DNA of 61,229 nucleotides, taken from Byssothecium circinans. Lineage: Eukaryota; Ascomycota; Dothideomycetes; Pleosporales; Massarinaceae. Position numbers and translations under genes: made by a program. Below are positions 1 to 10,154 of this stretch, in pieces. The notes beneath the pieces were generated by a model, which ran no database searches, was not told where the DNA came from, and saw nothing but the letters and a program-made list of their open reading frames with translations. Where the stretch lies: assembly GCA_010015675.1 (NCBI GenBank), contig ML977021.1, forward strand, positions 10,368-71,596, written 5' to 3'. How positions within the stretch are numbered: position 1 is the stretch's first letter; each line of letters begins with the position of its first letter.

Positions 1-846
1 GTAAGGTAGGGGGTAAGAAAAATTAGAAAACCTTCTAAATAAAGTTATATATATTAGATATCTTTACTTCCTTCTTAGGAGGACTATATTATATACTAAA
101 TAAAGCTATATATAAGTTTAAAGTAAGTAAATACCTATAAAACTAAAAGATCTAGCTTAAGAAGTGTAGGTTTTGATAAAAATTCTAACACTGCCTTATA
201 ATATAGCTTATATAAGCTATTTTCTTATAGCTAACTATTTATACTACTACTATATATATATATAAACTTTGTTAAAAGAAAAGAAGTAAGAATATCTAGC
301 TAGATAAAATATTTAATTATATTTTTCTAATTTTAGGAATCTCTACCCTCTCTACGCTAATTCTCTAATAGGTCTAGGCTGCACGCTAAAATTTTAGTGC
401 TAATAGGTGTATTATATATATATAAACTAGCTCTAAAGTTATTATAACTTATTTAGCTAGTGTAGTAGGTATTTATACGCTGTATACTAAAAGTAGCCTA
501 GAATTCTCTATATACCTATATAGCTTACTAAGCTATTAGAAATTCTAGAATATTTTTTTATAATCCTTTTAATCTATATTATATATATCCGTGTTTAAAA
601 TTTCAGCTTAATATCTCTTATATTTAAATTGTTATTAAGATAATACAGTTTGATTTTCCTTGCCAAGCAAAAGTGGCCGTCTCAGTGGTGCTTTACGTTA
701 TCTTCTTTTTAGTTAAGGATAGTTTTAAATAGTTTAGTACTATTTTTAGTTAAAAAAGTATTCCTTTCACGTGTTAAGAGAGAATGCGATACTTAATATT
801 AAAGGCCTTAGTAGCATATTAATAGCTATTAAATTAGCCTTTATCA
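1..846. repeat. AT-rich RIP-degraded repeat block, left edge
   Basis: Very low GC sequence dominated by TA, TTA and TAT words, with no sustained reading frame on either strand. The composition changes sharply against the gene-bearing DNA to the right. That is what repeat-induced point mutation (C to T in repeated DNA) leaves in Pezizomycotina. From about 695 to 846 the sequence aligns base for base, with C/T and G/A differences, to about 2421-2570 inside the neighbouring transposon, so this end is the remnant of an older copy of that element. Bases 1-690 are not assignable to a family. Confidence 0.85.
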
Positions 847-915
847 TATAACGTATTCCACCATCAAACCGCCCACACCATCAAACCGCTCACGATTCCT
901 TGGCAACAGCAACTC
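847..915. repeat. left terminal inverted repeat of the pogo-like element
   Basis: Begins TATAACGTATTCCACC and matches the reverse complement of 2645-2713 over about 69 bp. I count five differences, four of them transitions, which fits RIP acting independently on the two arms. Confidence 0.9.
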
Positions 916-2644
916 ACTCAACTGCATCATCATTATCGTCCGCATCGCTATCTAAAAATATATACTGAGTACTAGCCTCCAACTCAGAAGAACCCTCTTC
1001 ATTAGCTTGACAAGTTCTCGCGTTATGCCTAGTCTTACCGCAGTTGCCACAGCGCCGAACACCTGGTTGTCGCGATTGTCGCACCTCGCCCTCACCCTCC
1101 ACCCTCGCCCTTTTACGGTTCTAAACCGTTCCTGATGGTTTAGAACTGTTCTAGTCTGCTGTAGGACCATACTCTATAGTACTACCCTTCTAAATATACT
1201 TACGCTTGCATGTTTTACGCTTAGTTATCACCTTAAGTTGCTTTTCAAGGTCTTTAATGCGCGACTTCATAAGCGCAGTACTATGCAGCACCAACTTAGC
1301 ACCTTTGATGAGCTGTGAAAGCCTACCCTGCGCCGTCCATAGTGATCAAGTAATAGAATCACGTACAAACTTTAACTAAGAGCTAAATTCGCGTGTATTA
1401 CTTAGAGTCCTTGATAGCCATGGCGTCTCTGGTGGTAGGGTCCTAGCGGGGTGCGTATACGCACATTAAGGCGATCAAGCACTACCTACGCGTTTAGAGG
1501 GACTAGCCCTGTTGCCTCAAAGGCCTTTTAACAGTTCTGAACCGTAAATACGCTTTTAAACGCGTCTTTAAAGGCTAGTAGGAACGCTTCCTTATTAATG
1601 TAAAAGACGCGCTATTACGCTAAGCCCTAAACGATCTTAGAGTACTTGCGCTTAAGTGGTGAGAATAACACCACATCAAGCAGCTAGAGGATGTGTGACG
1701 AGTGCGGTAGCATATAGAGCGCAAGGATCTTATTGTCTTAACAATAATCCTTAAAATCTTAATTTAGGTGGCTTTTATGGCCATCTAAAATTAGTAACTG
1801 ATAGACGCTAACAGTTCTCACCTTTGTATGCGCGTTAAAGTGCTTTAACTACGCGAGACTAAGCTCATTAGTCGTCCATCTATTCTCTGAGACTAAGAGC
1901 TTCTAATTACGTAGTATATTAGCTTCCTAGTACCATAAAGAGATGTGGACGTGTCCTTTGTATATAATAAATAGTAGGGTGAATATACCATTTAAACATA
2001 TACTCTAGATATCCGTCACCCACTCTTTATCACCTGGCTGAACCGTTGTAGGCCTTGCTCACTTCTCTAAGCTAGTAACCACTTTCATAGAGCTAATAAC
2101 ACCCATCTAAAAGCTAGTTTCATTGAAGTTGTGTATATCATTATCGTGTACGCCGTACTTCGCTTTAGTGTCCCGCACAAGCTTAAACCACGCGCTAGCC
2201 ACCTCAGGATCTTCCTATTTTACCCTCTGACGGTCCTTTAAATGGTTCCAAACTGTTCATAACTATTCTAAACGGTTTACGAACTGTGCTGCCTAGTTAA
2301 TGCCCACGTTCTCACTACCCCGCTCGCGCAATAGTTTATTCGCCATATCTGATACTTCACCCAACGTAGGCGCGAATCCTCGCGAATCAAGGTTAAGGAT
2401 GTATTAGACGAGTGTCTCCTGCTCAGTCGGGGACAGTTTTGAATGGTTCGGTACTGTTTCTGGTCAAAAAGGTATTCCTCTGGCGCGTTCAGGAAGGACA
2501 CGAGGCTTGACGTTAAAGGCTGCAGCAGCGCTTTAATAGCTTTCAAATTGGCCTCTATTATATGCGTTAAGGGCAAGCTATAGTCTGCCCTCGTGTTGCA
2601 GTCGTTCAGACCTTTGTTGTTGAGGCATTTTCGCGTTGAAGATG

Positions 2645-2713
2645 GAGTTGGTGTTGCCAAGGAATCGTGAGTGGTTCAATGGTGTGGGCGGTTCGATGGT
2701 GGAATACGTTATA
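2645..2713. repeat. right terminal inverted repeat of the pogo-like element
   Basis: Ends GGTGGAATACGTTATA, the inverse of the left terminus. The transposase reading frame begins just inside it on the minus strand. Confidence 0.9.
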
Positions 2714-2862
2714 GCAAGAGTAAGCTATAGTCTGCCTTTATATTAGAGTTATTTAGAGTAGTATTATTAAGGCATTTTTGCGTTAAAGATAGTGTTAGTA
2801 TTACTAAGGAATTTTAGGCTATTTAGTAGTTTAGGCTATTTAGTAGTAGAATACGTTATAGC
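2714..2862 (-). mobile_element. 5' end of an older copy of the same transposon
   Basis: Aligns throughout with 2567-2713, the terminal 147 bp of the adjacent element, including the closing GAATACGTTATAG. Nearly every difference is C to T or G to A, for example GGTGGAATACG against AGTAGAATACG. Together with about 695-846 on the other side it forms one older element into which the element at 847-2713 was inserted. Confidence 0.85.
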
Positions 2863-3100
2863 TTTCTATCTATTTAAAAATTATAGAAAAATCTATTATA
2901 AGAAAGAAGATATCTAGAGTTTTAGGCTAGTCTTAGTGTTTTAGTAATTTAGTAAACCCCTATCTCTACGTTAAGCCTTAATAAAGAATAATAGTATACT
3001 ATTTAGTATAGGACAGAACGAATTACTGCTCGCTAAGCCTAGCCTCCCAGACGATATATATACTAGGGATCGCATCACATGACTCAGCCCCTCCTGGGCG
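2863..3100. repeat. AT-rich transition between transposon remnant and CDH pseudogene
   Basis: AT-rich to about 3010, with no open frame or recognisable family. From about 3010 to 3100 the composition becomes normal, but the sequence no longer aligns with CDH in any frame I could follow. It marks the break where the pseudogene loses its 3' half. Confidence 0.6.
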
Positions 3101-4409
3101 AGTAGCATCAAAGCCCTGACATCGCATTAGGGTCGGCGTTGATGTCGACCTGAGTCCATCCCGCACCATCAAAGTTCTTAGAAAACACATCCCAGATAGC
3201 GAAGTCATAATACTTTCTATCAGCTGAAGGTGAAGTGTTACCAGGGTTCCTCTTGTAGAAGCGATCGGCAGAAGCCTCCACTTCAGGCCAGTTCCATCCG
3301 GCAGGCCAGTTCTCAAAGTCAACAGTCGGGGGCCTAATGAAAACCATACCATTCACAGCAGTACCCTCTCCCAGTATGCAGCCAGCCGGGCTGGGGGTGT
3401 CACTGCACAAACCATCGTTTCCGGGGTAGCCATAAAGATAGCCAGCCATGTACGGAGCGTCGTAGATGGTGAGAGTGTTGTTCCATGGGACGGTGAGGTT
3501 ACCACCCGAGCTGTAGAACGAAGCCCTGCCACGCTCGATGAGAAGAACCGTCTTACCGGTCTCTACAAGCCTTTGAGCTGTTATGATGCCAGAGCCACCG
3601 CCTCAAACCACGATGTAATCATAAGTAGTATTTGCAGTAGTGACGGTACCGTTGAACACGGGTTGAGTTCCGTTGGTGCCACCAGAGCCCGTGCCGGGGG
3701 GGGGGGGGGGGGGGGGTTGTGGAGTTGGAAGCGAGCGCAGCCCACCTAGAGAAGTTGGCAGATCGAGCTGAGGATAGAGTCATGACCTGGATGCCCTGCC
3801 CAACACCTATGTGAGAAGTGAGGGCGCTAGAAGGGCTACCAGGAGTAGTGGGCCTCCTGTTAGACATAGCCCAACCGATAGGCCACGTATCAGAAGTAGA
3901 CTCGAAAGATATGGGGCCAATGTCTGTGCAGTTTTGGCAGAGGAAAGTGTAGGTGAAAGCGGTCGCGTTGACGGAACTGGAGATTGTCCTAAGGCTTGAT
4001 GGTCCAGTGTAGACCGGAGGACTAGCATAATCGGTCTATCAAGATGCCAGAACTTTTCGTTGGATATGACAGAATCATAGTATGGAAGTGATATCAAACT
4101 TACCGCCCTCCTCAACGAACTGACAATTTCGTTCCCATTTGGCTAAGCAGCAAGAAGCAGAGAAGAGATCATACTGCTTCCCATTGCCAAACCTGCCCAA
4201 CCCTCGGTACTAGGCGCCTCAATCCTACCAATCCAATCGCTTCCCTCCGCGGGCAACGACATACCGAACCTCAACCCATTCGGCTGAGTGACCTGAGAGA
4301 ATACGATGCCTTGGTCATCCGTGTAACTTGACGGAGTGGCACCCTGGGCCCGGGAGCCAGTCAAGCTGAGAGTGACAGCGAGGGCAGAGAGAAAGGTTCG
4401 TGCAGCCAT
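3100..4409 (-). pseudogene. cellobiose dehydrogenase-like pseudogene (haem domain plus truncated GMC flavodomain)
   Basis: Starts at ATG 4409 with a signal peptide (MAARTFLSALAVTLSLTGS), then an AA8-type cytochrome domain (IGRIEAPSTEGWAGLAMG, later LCQNC and HIGVGQ), a Pro linker, and a GMC FAD domain (YDYIVV, GGGSG, LIERGRASF, ILGEGTAVNGM, NWPAGWNWPEVEA). A probable intron lies at about 4040-4091, joining SSLRRA to TDYASPPVYTG. Lesions: a TAG at about 4144 where the family has Trp; a 21-nt G tract at 3696-3716 that puts the flavodomain in a different frame; a TGA at about 3607 directly before the dinucleotide-binding glycines; and loss of everything after about residue 400 at the boundary with AT-rich repeats. 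Intact CDHs are about 770-830 aa extracellular enzymes that pass electrons from cellobiose to lytic polysaccharide monooxygenases. This copy cannot make one. Confidence 0.85.
3696..3716. repeat. 21-nt poly-G tract in the CDH linker
   Basis: Uninterrupted G21 on the plus strand, C21 in the sense of the pseudogene, encoding Pro between haem and flavin domains. Twenty-one C residues leave the downstream flavodomain out of frame, whereas 20 or 23 would restore it. The exact length is the kind of thing sequencing gets wrong. Confidence 0.9.
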
Positions 4410-5933
4410 TTTGGGGGCACCAGAGAACCGAATGATTGAAACGATAAAAATGAATGGAATAATGGGACAAACTAATGTATAGGTAAATTTAACTGGGCCG
4501 AGGTAAGGGTGAAAACATCCATAACTTCTGGGGGGGGAGAGTTCAGCCTTGATATACCTATCCACAAGTGCTCAATTACGTCCAGTTCCGTGCAAGTTGG
4601 CCATATGCATGTCGAACATCTACTCCATTCAGCTTGGCCTCGGTGGTACTATACAGTAGAGAGCCCTTTAATAACGATGCCAAGGATATTCCCAGTACAG
4701 CGATAATTAATCTGGTTAGTATAGGGTTTTGTATGGTGGAAGGATAACTGCTCGCTTCCGATAAAATACTGTTGTCCCTCATGCATTTCGTTATAGATGT
4801 GCCACATTTGACCACTTACGGTGGATTTACCCTCATCGTCAAAGAAAATAGAGCCAAAATGCCGCTTTTTTCTTTACTTTTTCTTCAAACATCGGAGTCG
4901 GGTTGATTATTGATCGAACCTGTACTAGAATGACGCCATTATACCGATGTTTTTCACCAATACCCAGGTAGTCGGAGTATCCTTATCACGAGCCCTCTAC
5001 TGCAATCAGCATGGTCCTTGACTCCCGGTATGCCGTGCACGTAACCAACGAAGCCTTTTATGCCCACACAAAGATGGCCTAGTTATCGAAGAAGCCCCGC
5101 ACAAACATAGAGCAGCGGGCATTGAAACACACGAGCGAAACGAAATAATTGTCTGCCCGCCAATAGCAATGCTAGAGCGTGTAATCCTAGCGTAGATCCC
5201 CCAGTCATTAATTAAACAGAACATTATGCGGGGGCACTTGAATTCCAAAAGCGTAGGACTAATCAAAATATATGACGCAACTCGCAAGCGTGTAAGCTCA
5301 GGTAGGCCCTGGGGAAGCTCTCGCAGCTACCTATTTGCGCACGGGGTTAAGAGCCAACTCCCCCATAATCTACCTACCTTGAGTGCCCACATGTCCTAGT
5401 ACCTAGAGAGATCCGCTTCCTAGTTCGTGGGGCGAGTTTGTCGTGCATCTTGCTATCATATAGAGATGCCCGCACGTTTTCCTGTAGAGCGGGCTTGTGA
5501 GGGTTCTGTTATGGGGACTTCCGCTCGTAGAGATGGATTCCAACTTGCTTGTCACAACAGTGAAGAGGTGCATATTCTCGGGCTTATTATTGCCAAGACC
5601 TTCGCTTTTGTCACTGGACCCTGGTTATGTGGCATACACAGGTGTGGCGAGCTGGACAGTAAAGCCTCGTATTACGCGTACCCTCGTATTAGTAAAAGAC
5701 CCGCTGCCTTCCGCGGACGCTCCCTCAGAAAGGTGTATTGTAATCCCGGAACTCAGGAGCATAGCCATCCGATCCCTCTGCGATCTTGGTTACAAGTTTA
5801 TGCATCGTACTTGTATGTCGGGCCAGCGCTCTAGAAGAAGGATCATTGCTGCGGCGTAGGACCCACGTGTTTAGTTCCCGGGAAGTCCGTACCACACGAT
5901 GGGCAATCATCGTGGAATTTGTGGCTTAGCAAT
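4410..5933. other. intergenic, no gene seen
   Basis: About 1.5 kb of ordinary composition between the CDH pseudogene and gpi8. The open frames here (for example 5427-5834 plus) have no recognisable motif, lack a convincing start or codon bias, and overlap one another. It presumably holds the pseudogene's former promoter and the gpi8 3' region. Confidence 0.5.
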
Positions 5934-7155
5934 TCAGAGCGATTCGAACCAAGATCCGGCAGCCCAGACACCCGCACAGCCGAGAAGCGCGGCTGCTCCA
6001 ATAACCTGCTTTGCCCAACCTGCCTCTTCATCGATCTTGGCAGCTCCCTCCTTCATGATGCTCTGCTGAGATTGCGATTGTTTCGCTTCGACAACGTGCT
6101 GTGCTTGAGGGCGCACATTCAAGGACTCGTTGTGCCGCCTCTTGGCCTCCTTTATCATGCGCTCAATAGCTTCTAGCTCCTCCTGCCACTGCGTCTCGTT
6201 CCTCTGGCTTCCGGTATCAACTTCCACGTTTTGCGCGTTCCCGAAGAAGTCCAGAATGCGTCTCGACCTTGCGCCTTCCTCGCCTCTATCAAACAGATCA
6301 TATCGAATGCCGGGGCGCGAATGGATCAAGTCCTCGTCGTAGCTGTCAAACAGCTCGCCCATGGTAAGTTTTGAGGTAGGATCGCGAACTTTGGATTCGA
6401 GGAACTCGAGGTTGTAGTACGTATAGCGATCGATGACAGCCACGCCGACGTCGCTATCGGCATGATGTGAGTACGAGGATTGGTCAATCTCTGACGATCC
6501 AGTTGCCAGGATGTTGGGAGAGTAGAACTTGGAATACATGGTGTTGGCTTGGCAGGTATCGATCATGAAGAGGATCTCGTGGTACCTGAGTTGATCAACA
6601 ATGCGTTCAAATTGCATTTGGGAGGATTCCTGCTTACCGTTTCTTCTCCCACATTTGGCTAAAGGCGTCTGCCAAATCGTATGCCGAAATTTCTTCTGCG
6701 TCTTGAAACTTCAAGAACTCATTCCCGCCGTGTCCAGTCATGTATACCAGAATATTGCTTCGCTCGTCCGTCATTAACCGCTTCGATCGGGGCATATCCT
6801 CCGGCACTCGGTCCGTCATCAGCCTTATAAAGTTCTCCACTGTGACCTCATAGCCCCTGTAGTCCACCTCGATATTATCTCCATATAAGTCAAGCGCGCG
6901 GTCGGCGTTGTTGTAGACGGTGCCTGGGAATGCATTGCGTGGGTTGCAGGCCATGTCGTCGGGTAGCATAAGGATGATCTGAGAGTCGGGGATGCCGAGG
7001 CGCTTGACTGTGCGATAGAGTGAAAGGACATTTGCGAGATGGCGGTAGTTGAACCAAAATCGCGACGTGCCGACCAGGACGGCCCAGTTGGAGGTGTGCT
7101 CTGCTGCTGCGAATGGAGCCGCCAGGAGTGGTAGGAGGGCCGCCGAGAACTTCAT
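5934..7155 (-). CDS. gpi8: GPI-anchor transamidase catalytic subunit Gpi8/PIG-K
   Basis: Caspase-like C13 cysteine peptidase of the ER GPI-transamidase complex; it cuts the C-terminal GPI signal of proproteins and transfers the preassembled anchor. Two exons, 7155-6638 and 6585-5934, with a 52-bp GT-AG intron (6586-6637) between WEKKR and YHEILF, give 389 aa. A signal peptide spans about residues 1-18. Then come [17 protein letters not shown], the catalytic His142 in YMTGHGG and the catalytic Cys184 in IDTCQA. The C-terminal hydrophobic segment ([16 protein letters not shown]) fits a single membrane anchor facing the ER lumen. The length matches the family. It is divergent from the OPT gene with 300 bp between starts. 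Confidence 0.97.
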
Positions 7156-7455
7156 GGTTGGCGAGTCTCGTATAGGAGATTTTGTTGCAAAAGGGAAGGT
7201 ATTGGTGGTGTTCGAGGTGAGCTTTGTGGATTGGGGAGGTGGTGTTGAGGTTACCGTTTGGTGATTACCAATGATTCGCCAGCCCCACAAAACAACGGCA
7301 ACATCAACCGGCGGCATATCCAGACCTCACTCCGCACATCGGTGGCTACATGACCATCGACCCACCATGAGCTGCTCCATACTACAATGACAACCATAAA
7401 CTCAACTTCATAGCCATCCAGCATACCGCCTAAAGTCTCCATCGAGTTGTTCAAT
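7156..7455. promoter_or_regulatory. divergent promoter gap, gpi8 / OPT transporter
   Basis: The 300 bp between the two start codons must hold both promoters. I see no clear TATA box or long repeat in it. The call rests on gene orientation only. Confidence 0.5.
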
Positions 7456-9744
7456 ATGGCTCCGGACCGGGGATCATCATCACGAGGCGGGGAAAGAACA
7501 GATGGCGAAGATGTTCACGATGAAGACGCGCCTCTCAGCCAAAACACGACCCGAAGATCAGGAAGGAAGAAGTACCTAGCCGAGAGGTCGTCCCAGCCGC
7601 AGAATTTCACGCTTCGAGGGGTGCTTGTAGGACTTGCGATAGGAGTAGTCATATGCTTTTCGAACATGTACTTTGGACTCCAAACGGGATGGGTATCTGG
7701 AATGGCGATGCCTTCGGCCTTGATTGGATTCGCGTACTTTAAGACTATTTCTCGAGTCCTCAAGCTCCCGTTTACGCCAGTTGAGAACGTGCTCGTCCAA
7801 TCCGTCGCTGGATCTGTCGGGACGATGCCTCTCGGATGCGGGTTTGTTGGCGTCATACCGGCCTTGAACTATCTTTTGAGCCCGGAGGAGAATGGCCCCT
7901 TGGATATCAGCTTATGGCGCTTGATGGTCTGGTCGGTGGGAATATGCTTCTTTGGGGTGGTTTTCGCCGTGCCGCTGCGTCGTGAAGTCATAATCAGGGA
8001 AAAGCTCAAGTTCCCGAGTGGCACTGCTACAGCACTAATGATAAGAGTATTGCATGGAGACGAGAAGTCAAAACATATAATTCAACGGAGCACTGAGCCT
8101 GAAGCAACAGCGACAGAGGCACAGCGGCTCCTGCAGCCTCCCACTCCGGCATCTGAAGATTATCCTATGCGCCCTTCGAGTGAAGAGGAGGTAGACCAGG
8201 ATGAAGAGGTGCAAGAGCAGGAACTGGGAGAAGATGGTATTTGGAAAGCAAAGATTCGACTTCTCATTATATCCTTTGCCGGATCCGCGCTATATACCAT
8301 TGTCTCCTACTTCATCCCTCAGCTCCACAATATTCCTATCCTAGGCCTTCCATTAGCGACCAAGTGGCTCTGGACTCTCAATCCATCGCCCGCATACGTT
8401 GGCCAAGGTATAATCATGGGACCAGCCACAACACTGCACATGCTGCTTGGAGCAGTTGTAGGTTGGGGCGTTCTCTCACCGCTCGCCAAGAACAAAGGCT
8501 GGGCTCCCGGACCGGTATCAGACTGGACGAACGGTTCCAAAGGCTGGATCGTATGGATATCGCTCGCCATCATGCTCGCAGACTCGCTCGTCAGTCTTGG
8601 CTGGCTCGTTCTCCGACCTCTCATCGCCGTAGGGAAATTATACTATCCGACAGCCAAAGAAATCGTCAAATCAAATACCTGGAAAGAACTCCTTACACTC
8701 AACATAACTCGCAGTGCCTCCTATACACAACTCAACGACGGAACACCCGCAAACCCTATAAGCGCCGTAAAGCATCATCTCTCCGACGACATTGAACCCG
8801 ACGCACCACCGGAACACTTAATCTCAACTCGCACCACTGTCATCGGTCTGGTCCTCTCCCTCGCCCTCTGCATAGCCGGCGTGCACATCTCCTTCCCGAA
8901 CTTAATCCCCTTCCCACTGACTATCCTCGCACTCGTGCTCTCCCTCTTTCTTTCCATAATGGGAGTGCGCGCCCTTGGTGAAACAGACTTGAATCCTGTC
9001 TCCGGTATCTCTAAACTCACACAACTTGTCTTCGCCCTCGTAACGCCCACCACCGGCCCCAACGCCAAGAACGCAGTCATCATCAATCTCCTCGCAGGCG
9101 CGATTTCCGAGTCTGCAGCCTTGCAAGCGGGAGATTTACTGCAGGATTTAAAATGTGGACACCTCCTTGGCGCAGCGCCGAATGCGCAGTTTTGGGGACA
9201 GATGATTGGGAGTGCAGTAGGTGCTGTGCTGAGTGCGGGTGTCTATAAGTTGTACACCAAAGTGTATACTATCCCTGGGGGCTTGTTTGAGGTGCCGACG
9301 GGGTATGTGTGGATCTTTACTGCGAGGCTCGTTACGGGGAAGGGTCTGCCGCCTATGGTCAAGCAGTGGGCTGGCGGCGCTGCTGTCATCTTCGCGGTAG
9401 GCACTGCGATGAGGGTGTGGGGCACAACGAGGAAGAGGAATGGGTTGAGTGGGTGGTGGATTGACTTTATTCCAGGAGGGATTGCGGTTGCTGTTGGTAA
9501 GTCTCTCAACTCACAGAACCCCTCATGAATGGACGTGTGTGCTGATATTGAACCAGGCATGTACAACACACCTTCCTTCACACTCGCTCGTACAATCGGC
9601 GGCCTAATCAGCCTCTGGTGGCGCAAGTACAAAGGTCGAAGTGAAACACCCATCATCGTTCTCGCTAGCGGGCTTATCCTCGGCGAAGGTCTGTTCAGCA
9701 TCGTGAATTTGTTGTTGGCGAGTTTGAGTGTGCCGCATCTTTAA
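7456..9744 (+). CDS. OPT-family oligopeptide/metal-chelate transporter
   Basis: Proton-coupled plasma-membrane or vacuolar transporter of the OPT superfamily, closer to the yellow-stripe-like branch by its shape (my judgement). The first ATG is at 7456. Exon 7456-9496 joins 9557-9744 across a 60-bp intron, keeping frame as VAVG/MYNTPS, for 742 aa. The hydrophilic N-terminus is followed by FTLRGVLVGLAIGV and NMYFGLQTGWVSGMAMPSA, the typical first OPT helices. Later come GCGFVGVIPAL, LREVIIREKLKFPSGTA-like sequence, and AGAISESAALQAGDLLQDLK near the C-terminal helices. An acidic cytosolic loop lies at about residues 210-265, between helices. The number of hydrophobic stretches fits 14-16 membrane spans. 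The substrate (peptide, or metal-siderophore/nicotianamine-like chelate) cannot be read from the sequence. Confidence 0.93.
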
Positions 9745-10154
9745 CGCTTCATTTACTATCTGTTTCCGGTCTCGAGGTTGGTTGATGTGGTGTACATATT
9801 GGCGGGGGCCTTCAACGGCAGACATACTGAGACGCTGCATTAAGCACGAGTTAAATCGAGTCCTATGCGGCAGTCACCTGTAGCGGCACCTTGACGGAGA
9901 TTGAATAAAGAAGTAAGAAATACGATTTCCGCACGCACGCATGCTCCACTATAAATGCCCCTATGCTATGCCCAATACATCCAAAAATCCATCGCTTGCA
10001 GAGGACGACACGACATGACATGACACTACATCAAAACCCCATTCCACCCCCATCATCCCTCCTAGAGTCGTAATCCCAATCCATCCGCCACTTACGAAAC
10101 GCCACGCAGACAATGCCCTAAATAACGATCAAACAACCCGCCTGGCTTCCTAAC
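9745..10154. other. convergent intergenic gap
   Basis: 410 bp between the stop codons of the OPT transporter and cdc45. It holds 3' UTR sequence and no open frame worth calling; an AATAAA-like signal (ttgaataaag) lies near 9901-9910. Confidence 0.5.

Larger units (their letters stand above)
847..2713 (-). mobile_element. Tc1/mariner (pogo/Fot1-like) DNA transposon, RIP-degraded
   Basis: The 1867-bp unit is bounded by about 69-bp terminal inverted repeats that start and end in TA, as expected for Tc1/mariner insertion at TA. On the minus strand the remains of one transposase can be followed. An open stretch at 2660-2277 gives the N-terminal part, with blocks such as LPLTHIIEANLKAI and FLNAPEEYLFDQKQYRT typical of fungal pogo transposases. 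A C-terminal stretch at 1102-914 ends in a zinc knuckle, C-x2-C-x4-H-x4-C (CGNCGKTRHNARTC). The DDE core between them is broken by many stops, and the N-terminal stretch begins with TTG where an ATG would be expected. The element is therefore inactive. Family assignment rests on motifs and TIRs only. Confidence 0.85.

Noticed and set aside
5427..5859. Overlapping plus-strand open frames of 120-135 codons and a GAAGGATCATT string that resembles the end of 18S rRNA
   Set aside because: No rRNA context on either side and no protein motif; the frames overlap in different phases, typical of chance.
5934..5960. B-box-like GGTTCGAATCG on the minus strand, suggesting a tRNA
   Set aside because: It is the coding sequence for the last residues of gpi8 (SWFESL and stop); there is no tRNA fold around it.
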